A DNA stretch of 64,000 nt from Branchipolynoe longqiensis (Eukaryota > Annelida > Polychaeta > Phyllodocida > Polynoidae): NCBI GenBank assembly GCA_030323885.1, contig CM059192.1, positions 67,592,785-67,656,784 of the forward strand. The letters are read 5' to 3'. Below, one piece after another: positions 55,068 through 64,000 of this stretch. Made by a program: the position numbers and the translations under genes. Under the pieces are notes generated by a model that saw only the letters and a list, made by a program, of their open reading frames with translations, did no database searches and was not told the DNA's origin. How positions within the stretch are numbered: the stretch's first letter is position 1; every line of letters begins with the position of its first letter.

Positions 55068-55720
55068 TTAAAGTCACAGAACCAGATGAAAACATCACAT
55101 TAAAAAAACCAAAACCGTTAGCTAGATTTAATCCTGTATCAATTTACATACTGGTGCACTTATTGAAGCATTTGTTCCTACATCGCTAAAGCGCCTGTCA
55201 CACCTTACCGGATTGAGTACCGGACACAGAATTTTCTAGTCCGGTGGTGTCCGGTATCACCCTCACCACACACACCTACACCTCAATCACCACACCTACA
55301 CCCCCACCACACAAACCTACACCCCCACCACACACACCTACACCCCCACCACATCCCTAAACCCCCCACCACACACCTACACCCCCACCAGACCTACACC
55401 CCCACCACTCACCTACACCCCCACCACTCACCTACACCCCTACCATGTTCTCGCCACCGGACTATTCCGGAAGCAAACCGGATACATAACGGATAGAAGT
55501 TTAGTGCATGTTCAAAACTTGTACCGGACATTGCCGTATTTCACCGGACAGTGTCCGGTTCCCCAGTCCGGTAAGGTGTGACTGGGCCTTTGCGTTGATT
55601 TAGCATGTTTTCACTTCAAATATCTTCAGTTAACCATAAAAAAACAAGTTACTTCAAACCTTAAACTAATATATTTCTCTTAATGAAATGGCCGAAGCTC
55701 AAAACCATCAGATTATATAC
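55068..55720 (+). mobile_element. MITE M1, copy 5, split by another element
   Basis: Left part 55068-55187 and right part 55592-55720 (TTTAGCATGTTTTCACTTCA ... AAACCATCAGATTATA). The middle of M1 (CAGAACCTGTTACTGCAGAA region) is lost at the insertion point. Confidence 0.7.
55188..55591. mobile_element. CCGGAC inverted-repeat element with internal CA minisatellite
   Basis: Left end CCTGTCACACCTTACCGGAT and right end (complement) CCCAGTCACACCTTACCGGA; CCGGACAC boxes recur inside both arms. In the centre (55263-55445) lies (CACCACACACCTACACCCC)n, the same minisatellite as at 15 kb and 36 kb. A remnant of the same element is at 15365-15675. Confidence 0.8.
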
Positions 55721-56324
55721 ATATCTGAGAAATCAGTCCTGGTATTTTTTGGCTGCAATTTGTCTGCATATCCTGGTCATTAATTGGTGGCTGGAAGTTT
55801 TGTTTATTTGAATTATGAAAAAAAAAAACACCAAATTAAACCCATTAAATACGTTTCCGATTACTTTCAGGTTTGAAATTTCTCGCAACTGACACAATGG
55901 GTGTTGTAAAAATTTATATATTACCAAATCATTCATTTTATTTGATTATATATTATTATATAACACGGTAAGTGGGAGGTCGGGGACTGCCAAACAACAT
56001 AGTGTCACGTGTACCCTGAAGCAAGTTACAAACTCATGCAGTTTAGAAATGTCATTTATCTAATCTAGTAACAGGAAGCTGTCAATTTACATACAGTGTA
56101 AATGTTACTTACAAATTAGATTGAACAAATGAGGGGGGGGGGCGCATTTCTCACCCACTCACCCACTCATCCCCAAAAAGGGGAGGTGGTCAAAAAGAGA
56201 GGGAAATAATTCCTGTTTGATAAATGTAGGTGATATCTTTCTCTTCTTTTTTTTTTGTTCATTGGCATAATTTTTCGCCCTGTCATTGATACCATTTTTA
56301 TTTATTTATTGCGATGAATTATAA
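55721..56324 (+). other. Intronic stretch, nothing recognised
   Basis: AT-rich; poly(G) at 56133-56141 and a CACCCACTCA duplication at 56152-56168. Confidence 0.4.
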
Positions 56325-56524
56325 AATTGCTACTAGTTGCTACCCAGCCTGGCACTCTGCATTAATTAACACGATGGGGCAAGGGCTGGTTAGCTCTGTA
56401 TCAGGATAATGTAACTGAGTGGGGTACCAGGCCGTGGTGCTCTAAAGTCATTATGAGTACGCACTGTCGGTACCTGTCCTGGAATGACCTTAGATGTTGC
56501 CAGGGCGTAAAACCACAACAACCT
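56325..56524 (+). mobile_element. SINE-A, headless
   Basis: Body from GCTACCCAGCCTGGCACTCT to the end GACCTTAGATGTTGCCAGGG; the tRNA-like head is absent and an internal deletion removes the GGTTTCCCAGTGGGACAGC region. Confidence 0.8.
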
Positions 56525-56665
56525 GTACCGCTGTACTTTGTGTTAGGTGTGTCCGGCTGGGCACACACAATAGGAAAACTACCTGCCGAACTTCGATCCC
56601 ACGTCCGACTATCTTTATTCTTATCACACACCATCGTTGTCCTTTTATTTTACTTTTTACTCCTC

Positions 56666-56666
<1 letters not shown>

Positions 56667-56709
<43 letters not shown>
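56667..56709 (+). repeat. Poly(C) run of 43
   Basis: An uninterrupted run of 43 C, the longest homopolymer in the window. Its length is likely unreliable in any single assembly. Confidence 0.9.
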
Positions 56710-56710
<1 letters not shown>

Positions 56711-56904
56711 AATGCCCCTGATAAGGCGGTCAATCAGTGCTCACTTTACAGGTAAGTTGATATTAGGAGTTAGGCCTGACCCCCTAGTCCTAGACTCTTG
56801 ACACACACACACACACATATATATATATACGTCATGTACAAGAAAAGATAATTTTATTAGGAATGAAAACCTAGCTCAACATTTGACGTTCTAGTTAGGA
56901 GGGA

Positions 56905-57050
56905 TGGGATATAGGGTTATGGTGCTGGCGACCTGATTTCGCAGTGCGACAGCACTATAAAGTCGCCATGAGTGTGCACTGCCACAAGTCGGTACCCGTC
57001 CTGATATGACCTTAGATGTTGCCAGGACGTAAAATTCAACCAACCAACCA
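56905..57050 (+). mobile_element. SINE-A 3' half
   Basis: From GGTGCTGGCGACCTGATTTC to the end GATGTTGCCAGGACGTAAAA and an AACCAACC tail. Confidence 0.8.
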
Positions 57051-57076
57051 ACATGCACATTCTTGATATTATTTCA

Positions 57077-57276
57077 GCCCCTCCCCTCCCCCTCCCCTCC
57101 CCTCCCCTCCCTTCCCTCCCCTCCCTTCCCCTCCCTCCTCTCCTCTTCTCTTCTCCCTCCCCTCCCCTCCCCCTCCCTTCCCCTCCCTACCTCCCCTCCT
57201 CTTCTCGCCTCCCCTCTCCTCCCCTCCCCTCTCCTCCCCTCTCCTCCCCTCGCCTCCCTCCTCCCTCCTCCCTCCT
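57077..57276 (+). repeat. 200 bp polypyrimidine tract (CCCCT/CTCCC units)
   Basis: Almost pure C/T, mostly CCCCTCC-type units, on the plus (sense) strand. Such homopyrimidine tracts can form triplex DNA. Open frames here are artefacts. Confidence 0.9.
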
Positions 57277-57787
57277 AGGGAGGCTGGGGCGGTGCGTCGT
57301 GCTCTCCTGCTATAATCCGAGGTGGCTCATTCATCTATTCGCCCATTCCCCTCTCAACATCGACTATCTATAAATATTCACGCCGCCCGGGCCATGGTCG
57401 AGATGTTGGTGTCGGGCCAGATGGGGGGGGGGGGGGGGGGGGATAGGGGGTGCGTCTGAGCATTTCCTGGTCTCTGATATCTGAAGCGAGGTAAAAATCG
57501 ACCTCCCATGACAGTCACGTTGAATTAAGTCGACCCCTGTTATATGTTGTATATGCCATTTGACCTAGTTAGAAATTCTGGACGTACAGTAGCATTGGGA
57601 TGGTGTTATTAGGTTCCTATCTCAGTAAGTGGCTCGACCACACTGCTTTGCTTCTGAACCATCACGCTTTTGTAGACCTGTAATTGAGCTCAATGTCCAA
57701 ATTATTAACATTATAAATGGATTTAATTAATTGTGGTGAAAATGAAGAACGCTATGCCATGTGAACAACAAGTAATACAATTATATG
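57277..57787 (+). other. Intronic stretch with a poly(G) run
   Basis: Poly(G) of about 21 at 57422-57442; no other feature. Confidence 0.45.
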
Positions 57788-58112
57788 AACTGGCATAGTC
57801 TGATGATTTTGAGGTTCTGTCATTTTCTGAGATGAATATATTGGATGATTGTTATAATTTACCTTACTTTAGTTTGAAGTAACTTATTTTACTTGTCTAA
57901 CCTTAGAGATATTTGAAGTGCAAATGTACCATTTTGGCAAGCACGCCAAAGCTCACACCACCGGCTTCTGCAGTAACATGCTCTATAAATTGGCTCGGTA
58001 TTTCACTCTGTGGGGACAAATGTTTAAGTGCACCAGTATCGAAGTCGAATATGTAGAATCAAATATAGATCACTGTTTTGGTTATGAAAATTTGATGTTT
58101 TCATTGGACCCT
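57788..58112 (-). mobile_element. MITE M1, copy 6 (inverted)
   Basis: Starts with GGCATAGTCTGATG and ends CATTGGACCCTGCAGC; interior matches M1 in reverse (GCTTCTGCAGTAACATG, GTGCACCAGTATCG). The outermost TTAA bases are lost. Confidence 0.75.
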
Positions 58113-58207
58113 GCAGCAAAAAAAATACCACAACAAAAAAACTGTTGGCAGAAATAAAAATTAGCTTCCTCTCATGGCTGCAGTTTTTGTGAATATGACG
58201 CTAGAGT

Positions 58208-58395
58208 AGGCATGGTCTGGTTAGTTCAGTTTTAGGATAATGTGACTGAGTGTTCTATCGGGTGATTATGCCGATAGCCAGGATTGTGAGTCTGGCAACA
58301 CTATAAAATTGCCATGAGTGCACATTGTCACAAGTTAGTACCTGTCCTGATATGACCTTTGATGTTGCTAGGACGTAAAACCAAAACAATACAAT
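58208..58395 (+). mobile_element. SINE-A 3' half
   Basis: From GGTTAGTTCAGTTTTAGGAT to GATGTTGCTAGGACGTAAAA; the head is missing. Confidence 0.8.
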
Positions 58396-58639
58396 AATCA
58401 TAATCTTGTGTCGAGAACAGGGAGTAAACCGAGCACCTTCGGTAGCCTAGTGGGTACCGCGAGACGGCCGAGAACTAATTGTCATGAATTAACTAGGGCG
58501 GCGGGAAGGTCTGGAGCCGACACATAATTACCTACCATACATCCCAGGGGATAAGTACTTGCAAAGACTTACGGCACATTTTTATAGTTAAGAACCGGCA
58601 CTCGCTTATAATTGCATATGCCTTAGACGTAGTAATGGC

Positions 58640-58945
58640 GTTGCTTGACACACTTGCTGGTATGTCGTGGGTTCGAACCCTGGTCGAGTCAAACCAATGA
58701 CTTAAAAATTGATACTTGTCACTTCCGAGACAGTCGCTGGGCATTATTAGGACAGGGCAAGGACTGGTGTGCTCAGTGGCAGGATAATGTGACTGAGTGG
58801 GATACCATGTCATGGTTCCGGTGGCCTGGTTTCCCAGGTGGACAGCACTATAAAGTCGCCGTGAGTGCGCACTGTCACAAGTCGGTACCCGTCCTGATAT
58901 GACCTTAGATGTTGCTAGGACGTAAAACAACAAACAAACAAAAAT
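58640..58945 (+). mobile_element. SINE-A, head partly decayed
   Basis: B-box GGGTTCGAACCCTGG is intact but the A-box side is lost or mutated; the body and CAACAAACAAACAAA tail are complete. Confidence 0.85.
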
Positions 58946-59245
58946 AAAATATTTAAAAAAAAAACTGCTTCAAATGCAATAATATGTCAGTATTATGTTA
59001 CCCCCTCCCACCTCTAGAATAGACATTCTCCTCCTCAAGTGCTTGCTTTCCAGCATAACTTTGCTGTTTATCTAGCCAAATATGTGCATGTAGAGTGTTT
59101 GGGTTGGAAAGGAAGACCCCCCCCCCCACCTCTCAATGAAAAATCACCATAATAAATTACAGACAAACACATGGTGGCTGTGTGGGGGTTTGTGTTTCAT
59201 GCAACTAACACCAGGAATTCATAGAGAGCAATGTAGCAGGGAGGA

Positions 59246-59575
59246 CCGGACTCGGTGGTCGAATCGGTAGAGCGCAAGCTTCCCATGTGCAATGTCAGGA
59301 GTTTCCATTCTGGGTCGAGGCACAGCAATGCCGTACAAAATTGATACTTGTCAGTACCTACCTAGCCTGGCACTCAGCATTATTAGTATAGGCCAAGAAC
59401 TGGTTAGCTCAGTATCAGGATAATGTGACTGTGGGATATCGGGTCGTTTTGCTAGCATCCTGGTCTCCAAGTGGGGCAGCACTATACAAATCCACCATGA
59501 GTGCACAGTCACAAGTCCGTACCCGTCCTGGTGTGACCTTAGATCTTGCCAGGTTGTAAAACTCCAACAAACTAT
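59246..59575 (+). mobile_element. SINE-A, full length
   Basis: Head GGTGGTCGAATCGGTAGAGC, degraded B-box, full body, end TGTGACCTTAGATCTTGCCA. A poly(C) run (59119-59127) and a GGAATTCATAGAG stretch precede it. Confidence 0.85.
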
Positions 59576-59895
59576 ACCATGGTGGCAGCGTTATACCAGC
59601 ATAAGACCTGCCCGCCTCATGTGGCATGGAGTCCTTCCGGTTCAAATCCCAGCTGAGTCAAACCAATGACTTATTAAATTGATACTTGTTGCTACCTAGC
59701 CTGGTTCTCGGCATTAGCAGGATAGGGCAAGGACTGGTTTGCACAGTGTCAGGATAATGAGACTGGGATACCGGGTCATGGTGCTGGCAGCCCGGTCACC
59801 AAGTGGGGCAGCACATGAGTGCACGCTGTCAAAAGTCGGTACCAGTCCTGATATGACCTTAGATGTTGCTAGGACGTAAAACAACTGACAACGAG
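59576..59895 (+). mobile_element. SINE-A, tandem neighbour
   Basis: Follows the previous copy directly, head to tail. Its head is poorly preserved but keeps GGTTCAAATCCCAGC; the body and end are standard. Confidence 0.8.
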
Positions 59896-60310
59896 TTCTT
59901 CCGGTATAATATTGCTGGGTGGGGACTATTGCGGGGCAGTATTACTAGTCCTTTACACTGACCGACCTAAAGGTGCCACGTAGATCACGTGACGTATCCA
60001 GTGTTAATGTTGACGGTGATGAACCTTTGAGTTGCAGGTCACGTTGGTTTGCGGCGGCCATAGGCTACCTGGTGCTATAAGTATAATTACAGTTGCACCG
60101 TGCACGCTTACATACCGGCGTGTAGCACGGCCCACCACCAGTCCTCCATGCGTGCTTGCGGCACATACATTGTATGTGTAATAACTAAATGGAAACATAA
60201 CGATAACCCTCACTCCCACTCTCCATCCTGCGCACCACCACCACCACCAAACTCTGAGGAGATGCGGCTTTCAAAGCTACATGGGCCAATGATAGCGTCA
60301 CATTTTAAAA
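59896..60310 (+). other. Intronic stretch, nothing recognised
   Basis: Contains a short CCA repeat (60231-60248). No gene. Confidence 0.4.
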
Positions 60311-60665
60311 TTTAAATAAGTCACACCGGTAGATTTGATCCTACATCAGTGGTCTCCCCAGTCAGTATTCAGGAAAGTGCTGGTGGGAATCAGTAGAGCT
60401 GGTAGGAAAGGGATGGTGGGAATCGGCACAGCTGGTAGGAAAGACATGGTGGGAATCGGTAGAGCTGGTAGGAAAGGGATGGTGGGAATCGGTAGAGCTG
60501 GTAGGAAAGGGATGGTGGGAATCGGTAGAGCTGGTAGGAAAGGGATGGTGGGAATCGGTAGAGCTGGTGGAAACTTATAGGAAAGATAGATTATGACGAT
60601 CAACCTAATATATTTATTTAAGAAAATGACGGAAACTGAAACGATCGAACTATACAACTTTAAAC
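60311..60665 (+). mobile_element. MITE M1, copy 7, with a minisatellite in its centre
   Basis: Outer parts are M1 (GGTAGATTTGATCCTACATC left; GATCAACCTAATATATTTAT and GAACTATACAACTTTAA right). The centre (60366-60572) is replaced by about six units of 33 bp (GAATCGGTAGAGCTGGTAGG plus AAAGGGATGGTGG). Because 33 is a multiple of three, an 11-residue repeat frame (MVGIGRAGRKG) appears on the plus strand; I regard it as non-genic. Confidence 0.75.
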
Positions 60666-60946
60666 TAAGAATCTGGTGCACTATAGACCTGACTGCAGTC
60701 TTGTCGGAATGTGGTTTTGAGGAGGCGGAGTGGACGTGAGGGTAGGGGTGGGGTGAAAACCATGCACTATGTAGAAAGGAGGCCTGTCTTGTACCCTGGC
60801 AGCTACTAGCTTCCCAAGAGTCAAGAGGTAAATGCTCCCATTACTACGTCAAAACTGTCTTCGAATGAGTTTTTAATGCCACAAATTTGATATGCGACTT
60901 AGTTCCTGTCGCAGGAGATGTGGTCTTGCTTTTGTTTTTCGCTAGG

Positions 60947-61262
60947 CGGGATGGCCGAATCAGTAGGGCGCAGGCTTCCCGTGCGGGAGGTCGTGGGTTC
61001 GAGCCTCGGCCAAGTCAAACCAATCATTGAACCTTGTCGCTATCCTAGTCCCTAGCCTGGCGCTCGGCATTAATAGGATAGGACAAGGACTGGTTTTCTC
61101 ATTGTCAGGATAATATGACTAAATGGGGTTGGTCATGGCGCTGATGGCCCGATCTTCCGGTTGGGCAGCACTATAAAGTCTCCATGAGCGCGCAGTCACA
61201 AGTCGGTACCCGTCCTGATATGACCTTCGATTTTGCAAGGACGTAAAGCCCCAACAAACAAA
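60947..61262 (+). mobile_element. SINE-A, full length
   Basis: Head GGGATGGCCGAATCAGTAGG with B-box GGGTTCGAGCCTC, standard body, end GACCTTCGATTTTGCAAGGA. Confidence 0.88.
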
Positions 61263-61462
61263 ATTGTTTTTACAAGACCCGGATAATTAATAGCAGCTAG
61301 ATGGTGTGGCGAACATCTCTTTGCCTAACAGTGCTAACAAGTAGCCCGTCGTTCTGCGCTGATAACTTATAATGCCCAGATTGTGGGGGAATGGAAGAAC
61401 GTTTGTGGGAAGGGGGGGGGGGGCGTTTGAGTTACATTGGCGCTAAACTAATATTATCCTAA

Positions 61463-61783
61463 CCGGACGCTGTGGTCCAATCGGTAGAGTGCCGGCTTCC
61501 CGCGCGGAAGGTCGGGAGTTCGAATCCCGGCCGAGTCAAACCAATGAGTTACACAATTGATACTCACCTGGCGTTCGACATTACTAGGATAGGGCAAGGA
61601 CTGGTTAGCTCAATATTAGGATAATGTAACTGAGTGGGATATCGGGTCATTGTGCCAGCGGCCTGGTTTCCAAGTGGGGCAGCACTCTTAAGTCGCCATG
61701 AGTGCGCACTGTCACAAGTCGGTACCCGTCCTGATATGACCGTAGATGTTGCTAGGTCGTAAAACTGAACCAACCAACCAATC
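61463..61783 (+). mobile_element. SINE-A, full length
   Basis: Head GCTGTGGTCCAATCGGTAGA, B-box GAGTTCGAATCCCGG, end GACCGTAGATGTTGCTAGGT, AACCAACC tail. A poly(G) run of 20 lies just downstream at 61860-61879. Confidence 0.88.
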
Positions 61784-61971
61784 AATCTATCGTACGATGG
61801 ATATGGCCGAACATGCCATCTTTCTGTAGTGGCCAGTGCTGCCTGACTTGGCTCACATGGGGGGGGGGGGGGGGGGGGGCGGGGGCGTGACACAGCATGC
61901 GCGGAGCAAGATGCACTGACCTATTTTTGTGTATAGGTGTGTGTGAGGGGGGAGCGGACTCCAATGTCGGA

Positions 61972-62415
61972 CAGCCTGACCCGGTGTCGCGGTTTCAGCT
62001 TGTCCGAATCGCTTCTGCGCATGCGTCAAAATCGAACAGCATCGTCACTACCTTATAAATTTAATATAATGTTTTTGGTAAAGATGTTTTCTATATGTGT
62101 ACCAAGAGATTTGTTTCTAGATGGTGTGATATTTCACTTTTTCTGTATTTTCTGTATGAAGATTGCTCACAACCATTGACAATGCCTTGAGTTTGATGGT
62201 GCGCGCAGTGCAAAACATTAGTTTTATTCAAAATTAATAGAAATCAAGAAGCTTAACCGTATAAATTTAATATAATCTTTTTGGTAAAGATGTTTTCTAT
62301 ATGTGTACCAAGAGATTTGTTTCTAGGTGGTGTGGTTTTAGAGATATTTCACTTTTTCTGTAATAAGATTGCTCACGGCCATTGACAATGCATTTGAGTG
62401 GAGGCGTAGGGCTGC
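61972..62415 (-). mobile_element. MITE M3b, second copy (inverted)
   Basis: Shares ACCCGGTGTCGCGGTTTC, GCTTCTGCGCATGCGTCAAA and two internal units with the copy at 51036-51498, in the opposite orientation. Its second terminus (near 62400) is diverged. Confidence 0.75.
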
Positions 62416-62524
62416 AACCGACGGAGGGCTGAAACTCCCAACACCGGCTCCGACACTCTCCCTACCATACCGTAAACCTATTACAAAAAGGTGGATTTGG
62501 AGGCGGTGTATTGGAGAATGGGGC

Positions 62525-63165
62525 ACTTAGTTAGATTTGAACATATCCACCTTAGATATTGGTGCACTTATGAAGTATTTGTTGCTACATAGAGGGGTGT
62601 ACTATGTCAATTTAATAGAAGCTGTTACTGTTGAGGTCTGTGGGGTCCGTTCTTTTTTACAACCAGGTGGAATGGCCGAATGAGTTATAGCATCCGTCTC
62701 CCGTACTGGTATATCGCGGGGTCGTGGGTTCGAACCCTGGTTGAGTCAAACCAATGACTTAAAAATTGATACTTGTCGCTTCCTAGCATGGCATTACTAG
62801 GACAGGGCAAGGACTGGTGTGCTCAGTGTCAGGATAATGTGACTGAGTGGGATACCAGGTCATGGTGCTGGCGGCCTGGTTTTCCAGTGGGACAGCACTA
62901 TAAAGTCACCATGAGTTCGCACTGTCACAAGTCGATACCCGTCCTGATATGCCCTTAGATGTTGCTAGGACATAAAACAACAAACAAACAAAACGAATTT
63001 TACAACCACCAAAATTAATTTGGCATGTTTACATATCAAATATCTCCTAAATGAATCATTTAAAATAAGTTACTTCAAACTAAATAAAGTAGATTATAAC
63101 AATGAACCTACTATATTTATCTCAGAAAATGACAAGCTCAAAACCATCGGACTATGCCACTTTAA
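62525..63165 (+). mobile_element. MITE M1, copy 8, interrupted by a SINE
   Basis: Left half 62525-62665 (ACCTTAGATATTGGTGCACT, GCTGTTACTGTTGAGG) and right half 62998-63165 (AATTTGGCATGTTTACATAT ... ATCGGACTATGCCACTTTAA). Confidence 0.85.
62666..62997 (+). mobile_element. SINE-A inside M1 with 11 bp target duplication
   Basis: Long-head subtype (CATCCGTCTCCCGTACTGGT). TTTTACAACCA occurs at 62655-62665 and again at 62998-63008, a perfect duplication that marks a recent insertion. Confidence 0.92.
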
Positions 63166-63490
63166 CAGCGGACTGGAAGCAGGGCCGAATCGGTAGAGCT
63201 CAGGATTCCTGTGTGGAAGGTTGGGCGTTCGAATCCCAGCTGAGTCAAGCCAATGACTATATAATTGATGCTTGTCGCGACCTAGCCTCCCACTCTGCAT
63301 TAATAGGACATAACAAGGACTGGTTAGCAAGTATCAGGATAATGTGTCTGGGATACTGGGTCATGGTTCCAGTGAACTGGTCTCCCAGTGGGGCAGCACT
63401 ATAAAGTCGCCATGAGTGCGCACTGTCACAAGTCGGTACCCATCCTGATATGACCTTAGATGTTGCTAGGACGTTAAACAAACAACAAAA
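63166..63490 (+). mobile_element. SINE-A, full length
   Basis: Head AGGGCCGAATCGGTAGAGCT with B-box GCGTTCGAATCCC, standard body, end GACCTTAGATGTTGCTAGGA. Starts directly at the end of M1 copy 8. Confidence 0.88.
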
Positions 63491-63725
63491 AGCAACCTTA
63501 TCAGCGATATGGATAGCGCATTATGTTTTTACCTGGATATCATGTGACCATTTTTTATGTTCCAACCCATTCAAATGTTCAGATACATTTCACGATATTC
63601 ATACAACTCCGTGGGTTTCTGTTGTTTCTTTTCAAAGCTTTAACAAAAAATGTTATTGTTGTAATTGCGGGACATCATGGGACTCTATCCGCTTGGTTCA
63701 ATGCAAACAAAGTGCCGCTATGAAC
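63491..63725 (+). other. Short spacer, nothing recognised
   Basis: AT-rich sequence with no gene. Confidence 0.4.
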
Positions 63726-64000
63726 ACCGGGTGCGGTGGCCTAATCGGTAGAGCGCGGGCCTCGCGTACGGAAGGTCGGGAGTTCGGTTCCCGGTCGAGT
63801 CAAACAAATGACTTAAAAATTGGTACTTGTCGGTTCCTAGCCTGGTGCTCGGCATTAATAGGATATGGCAATGACTGGTTAGCTCAGTGTCAGGATAATG
63901 TGAGTGAGTGGGATATCAGGTCATGGTGCTGGCGACATGATTTCCCAGTGGGGCAGCACTATAAAGTCGCCATGAGTGCGCACTGTGACGAAGTCTGTAC
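63726..64000 (+). mobile_element. SINE-A, cut by the window edge
   Basis: Head GCGGTGGCCTAATCGGTAGA, B-box GAGTTCGGTTCCC, body to GGGGCAGCACTATAAAGTCG; the 3' end lies beyond the window. Confidence 0.88.

Larger units (their letters stand above)
46673..64000 (+). other. Myosin intron 2 (start; more than 17.3 kb)
   Basis: Begins GTAAGC. No further myosin exon is seen to the window end. It is packed with SINE-A copies, MITEs, minisatellites and homopolymers, listed separately. Confidence 0.8.

Noticed and set aside
60335..60580. Frame with an 11-residue repeat (MVGIGRAGRKG)
   Set aside because: It comes from a 33 bp minisatellite inside a MITE; no gene structure supports it.
46673..64000. Further myosin exons (P-loop exon)
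   Set aside because: I looked for the DREDQ and GESGAGKT coding patterns and found none on the plus strand.

Overview
The window is animal nuclear DNA, probably from a marine invertebrate. The only host genes I can support are the first two coding exons of a non-muscle myosin II heavy chain (40662-41015 and 46516-46672, plus strand) with their promoter, and an intron-containing tRNA-Arg(TCT) gene at 16233-16324. Spliced genes, a Pol III gene, tRNA-derived SINEs, LINEs, DIRS and gypsy retroelements and abundant AT microsatellites exclude a prokaryote. The myosin exons are animal-type; I cannot name the species.

Nearly everything else is transposable-element DNA. 1-2.8 kb: small inverted-repeat elements (MITEs), a tRNA-headed SINE and minisatellites. 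3.1-6.5 kb: a broken CR1/L2-type LINE ending in a GATT tail. 7.1-11.6 kb: an apparently complete PIF/Harbinger transposon with two convergent spliced genes, a DD35E transposase and a Myb/SANT-like (NAIF1-type) partner. 11.8-16.2 kb: a LINE remnant, a GTAT-rich satellite and a GT/CA minisatellite that switches strand. 18.4-23.8 kb: a DIRS-order (Ngaro/PAT-like) retrotransposon on the minus strand with gag, RT/RNase H and tyrosine recombinase, bounded by split direct repeats. 23.8-27.2 kb: two SINE families, several MITEs and a LINE 3' end sharing its tail hairpin with one SINE family. 28.8-35.0 kb: a second DIRS-like element split by a gypsy LTR retrotransposon. 35.7-37.1 kb: a foldback-like G-rich/C-rich element. 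38.3-39.8 kb: a MITE nested in an older inverted-repeat element. 40.4-64 kb: the myosin promoter, exon 1, a 5.5 kb intron, exon 2, and more than 17.3 kb of intron 2, packed with SINEs, MITEs and polypurine/polypyrimidine tracts.

The repeats form a readable history: SINEs inserted into MITEs with 11-12 bp target duplications, a MITE inserted into a SINE with a 6 bp duplication, gypsy inserted into DIRS, and minisatellites grown inside inverted-repeat elements. The most coherent system is the two-gene Harbinger element, whose reading frames, splice sites and terminal repeats all look intact. Coordinates of repeat edges were read by eye and may be off by a few bases.
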